A DNA stretch of 7,040 bases from Lachnospiraceae bacterium UBA4348 (GTDB lineage: Bacteria > Bacillota > Clostridia > Lachnospirales > Lachnospiraceae), in assembly GCA_002394165.1 (NCBI GenBank), contig DGTA01000107.1, positions 1 to 7,040 on the forward strand, read 5' to 3'. The notes under the pieces were generated by a model. The model did not search any database. It was not told the origin of the DNA and saw only the letters and a program-made list of their open reading frames with translations. Positions 5,352 through 7,040 of the stretch are shown here, in pieces (positions within the stretch are counted from its first letter, which is position 1; the number at the start of each line of letters is the position of its first letter). Position numbers and translations under genes: made by a program.

Positions 5352-7040
5352 TTATTCTTTCGGAATTACACGGTCTTCCACGTGACCGCAGTGGTCGGAA
5401 GCGCACAGGAGCTTGTTTCCCCGCTCCACCATGTAGCTTCCGCATTCGGGGCATTTCTTTTCAGACGGTTTCTGCCAGGACATAAAATCACAGTTTGGAT
5501 TTTCACATCCGTAGAAGCGTCTTCCCTTCTTGGTCCGGCGGATCACCACCTCCCCGCCGCACAGCGGGCAGCTGACGCCTGCTTTCTCAAGGTATGGCTT
5601 CGTATTCCGGCACTCGGGGAATCCCGGGCACGCGAGGAACCGGCCGTGAGGTCCGTACTTGATCACCATGTTGCGGCCGCACTCCTCGCAGACCACATCG
5701 GTCACCTCATCGGCGATGGATACCTTTTCAAGGCTCTTCTCCGCTTCCTTCACCGCCTCGTCAAGATCGGGATAGAAATTCCGGACGATGCTCTTCCAGT
5801 CAGTCTTACCCTCGCCCACCGTATCAAGCAGCGATTCGAGGTTGGCCGTGAAGGTGACATCCACGATGCCGGGGAAGGACTTTTTCATGATCTGGTTGAC
5901 CGCCTCGCCAAGCTCCGTCATGTAAAGGTTCTTCTGCTCCTTCATGATGTAATGCCTGGCCAGCAGCGTCGTGATCGTGGGAGCATACGTGCTCGGACGG
6001 CCGATGCCAAGCTCCTCGAGGGTGCGCACTAAGGACGCCTCGGTAAAGTGAGCCGGCGGCTGGGTGAAATGCTGCTTCGGATCATAGCTTATCAGAGAAA
6101 GGTTCGTATCCTTCCCGATCCTGCCGGTGATCACATTTCCCTTTTCTTCCTCGTCCTCATCCGTGTAGACCGCCTGGAAGCCTTCGAACACCAGGCGGGA
6201 GGCGGATACGTTGAAGGTATACTCTCCCGCGCCGATGAAGACCTGGGTGGTCTCATAGCGGGCGCTCTTCATCCTGCTGGCCGTGAAGCGCTTCCAGATC
6301 AGCTGATAGAGACGGAACTGGTCCCTGGCCAGCGCCTCCTTCACGGAAGCGGGTGTCCGCTCGATCGAGGAAGGACGGATGGCTTCATGCGCGTCCTGGA
6401 TCTTCCCCTCACTCTTTGTGCTCTTCTCGCGGCGGAGAAGGTAGTCCTCGCCGAACTGCTCTGTGATATAAGCCGCTGCCGAGGCCTGCGCTTCCTCGGA
6501 GACGCGGGTGCTGTCTGTTCTGAGATAGGTGATCAGCGCTACCGTGCCGCTCCCCTTGATCTCCACGCCCTCGTAGAGCTGCTGCGCGATGCGCATCGTC
6601 TTCTGGGTGGAAAAATTGAGCGCCCTGCTCGCTTCCTGCTGAAGCGTGGAAGTCGTGAAAGGAAGAGGTGATTTTCTGCTTCTCTCCGTGATCCTGACCT
6701 CGGACACTTCGAACGCGGCGCCCTCAAGGGCCTCCGTGATCTTCTTTACATCCTCTTCTCTCTCGAGATCCGCTTTTACGAGGCGGCCGTCCTTATCCGA
6801 CAGTCTTCCGTAATAATGCACGGTCACCGGTTTCTTCTGTCCCGCGACTTCCAGGACAGCGTCGAGCGTCCAGTACTCCTTGGGGATGAACGCCGCGATC
6901 TCCTCCTCCCGGTCTCCGATCATTCTCAGGGCGACCGACTGGACTCTTCCCGCGGAGAGGCCTCTCTTGACCTTCTCCCAGAGAAGCGGTGAGATCCGAT
7001 ATCCCACGACCCTGTCCAGAATGCGTCTTGTCTGCTGCGC
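5352..7040 (-). CDS. topA: DNA topoisomerase I (type IA), C-terminal 562 residues
   Basis: The 5' part of the gene, encoding the Toprim domain, lies beyond the high-coordinate edge. The frame is open to the last base: the visible protein begins AQQTRRILDRVVGYRISPLLW, so the GTG at 7007 is an internal valine and not the start. TopA relaxes negative supercoils through a 5'-phosphotyrosyl link. The active-site tyrosine is in LITYLRTDSTR (codon 6527-6525). Other family stretches are GLSAGRVQSVALR, LPFTTSTLQQEASR, IQDAHEAIRP and LVRTLEELGIGRPSTYAPTI. Three Cys4 zinc fingers follow (codons 5690 to 5388): CEECGRNM...CPGFPEC, CPLCGGEV...CENPNC and CPECGSYM...CASDHC, binding single-stranded DNA in this family. 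The protein ends DRVIPKE. It is upstream of codY on the same strand. Confidence 0.98.
   Translation of the reverse strand, partial: AQQTRRILDRVVGYRISPLLWEKVKRGLSAGRVQSVALRMIGDREEEIAAFIPKEYWTLDAVLEVAGQKKPVTVHYYGRLSDKDGRLVKADLEREEDVKKITEALEGAAFEVSEVRITERSRKSPLPFTTSTLQQEASRALNFSTQKTMRIAQQLYEGVEIKGSGTVALITYLRTDSTRVSEEAQASAAAYITEQFGEDYLLRREKSTKSEGKIQDAHEAIRPSSIERTPASVKEALARDQFRLYQLIWKRFTASRMKSARYETTQVFIGAGEYTFNVSASRLVFEGFQAVYTDEDEEEKGNVITGRIGKDTNLSLISYDPKQHFTQPPAHFTEASLVRTLEELGIGRPSTYAPTITTLLARHYIMKEQKNLYMTELGEAVNQIMKKSFPGIVDVTFTANLESLLDTVGEGKTDWKSIVRNFYPDLDEAVKEAEKSLEKVSIADEVTDVVCEECGRNMVIKYGPHGRFLACPGFPECRNTKPYLEKAGVSCPLCGGEVVIRRTKKGRRFYGCENPNCDFMSWQKPSEKKCPECGSYMVERGNKLLCASDHCGHVEDRVIPKE

Noticed and set aside
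5382..6671. Long plus-strand open frames (5382-6032 and 6048-6671) opposite topA
   Set aside because: Both are antisense to a clearly conserved topA reading frame, with no ribosome binding site or protein-like motif.

Overview
The window looks like a chromosomal segment from a Clostridia-type Firmicute, probably Lachnospiraceae-like. The evidence is a perfect HrcA/CIRCE operator in front of groES-groEL, a CodY regulator next to a three-zinc-finger topA, strong AGGAGG-type ribosome binding sites and moderately GC-rich coding sequence. The lineage is inferred from gene content and sequence style; no database search was made. Every supported gene is on the minus strand, so transcription runs from high to low coordinates.

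In transcription order: (1) 7040-5352 holds the C-terminal part of DNA topoisomerase I (topA), including the active-site tyrosine and three Cys4 zinc fingers. (2) 5351-5229 is an upstream region with a good match to a CodY box, followed by codY (5228-4440). (3) 4435-4169 is a 267-bp imperfect inverted repeat that starts 4 bp after the codY stop. It is built from GGGGAC(A/G)G-type REP-like motifs around a folded core of about 90 bp and carries no gene. (4) 4136-4107 is a likely promoter, followed by four tightly packed genes: malonyl-CoA:ACP acyltransferase (fabD-like), acyl carrier protein, FabG-like ketoreductase, and an AMP-forming acyl/aryl ligase (4061-680). (5) A strong intrinsic terminator (631-593) leads directly into the groES promoter and the CIRCE element, then groES (475-191) and the start of groEL (163-1).

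The outer genes are housekeeping or global-regulator genes: topology, GTP/branched-chain amino acid sensing, and chaperonin. The middle four-gene operon is the accessory-looking part. It has a malonyl loader, a carrier, a ketoreductase and an acid-activating ligase, but no ketosynthase, dehydratase, enoyl reductase or thioesterase in view. It therefore either borrows a ketosynthase from the housekeeping fatty acid synthase or makes a small ACP-bound acyl group for some acceptor. This cassette and the long inverted repeat just upstream of it are the two most interesting parts of the window.
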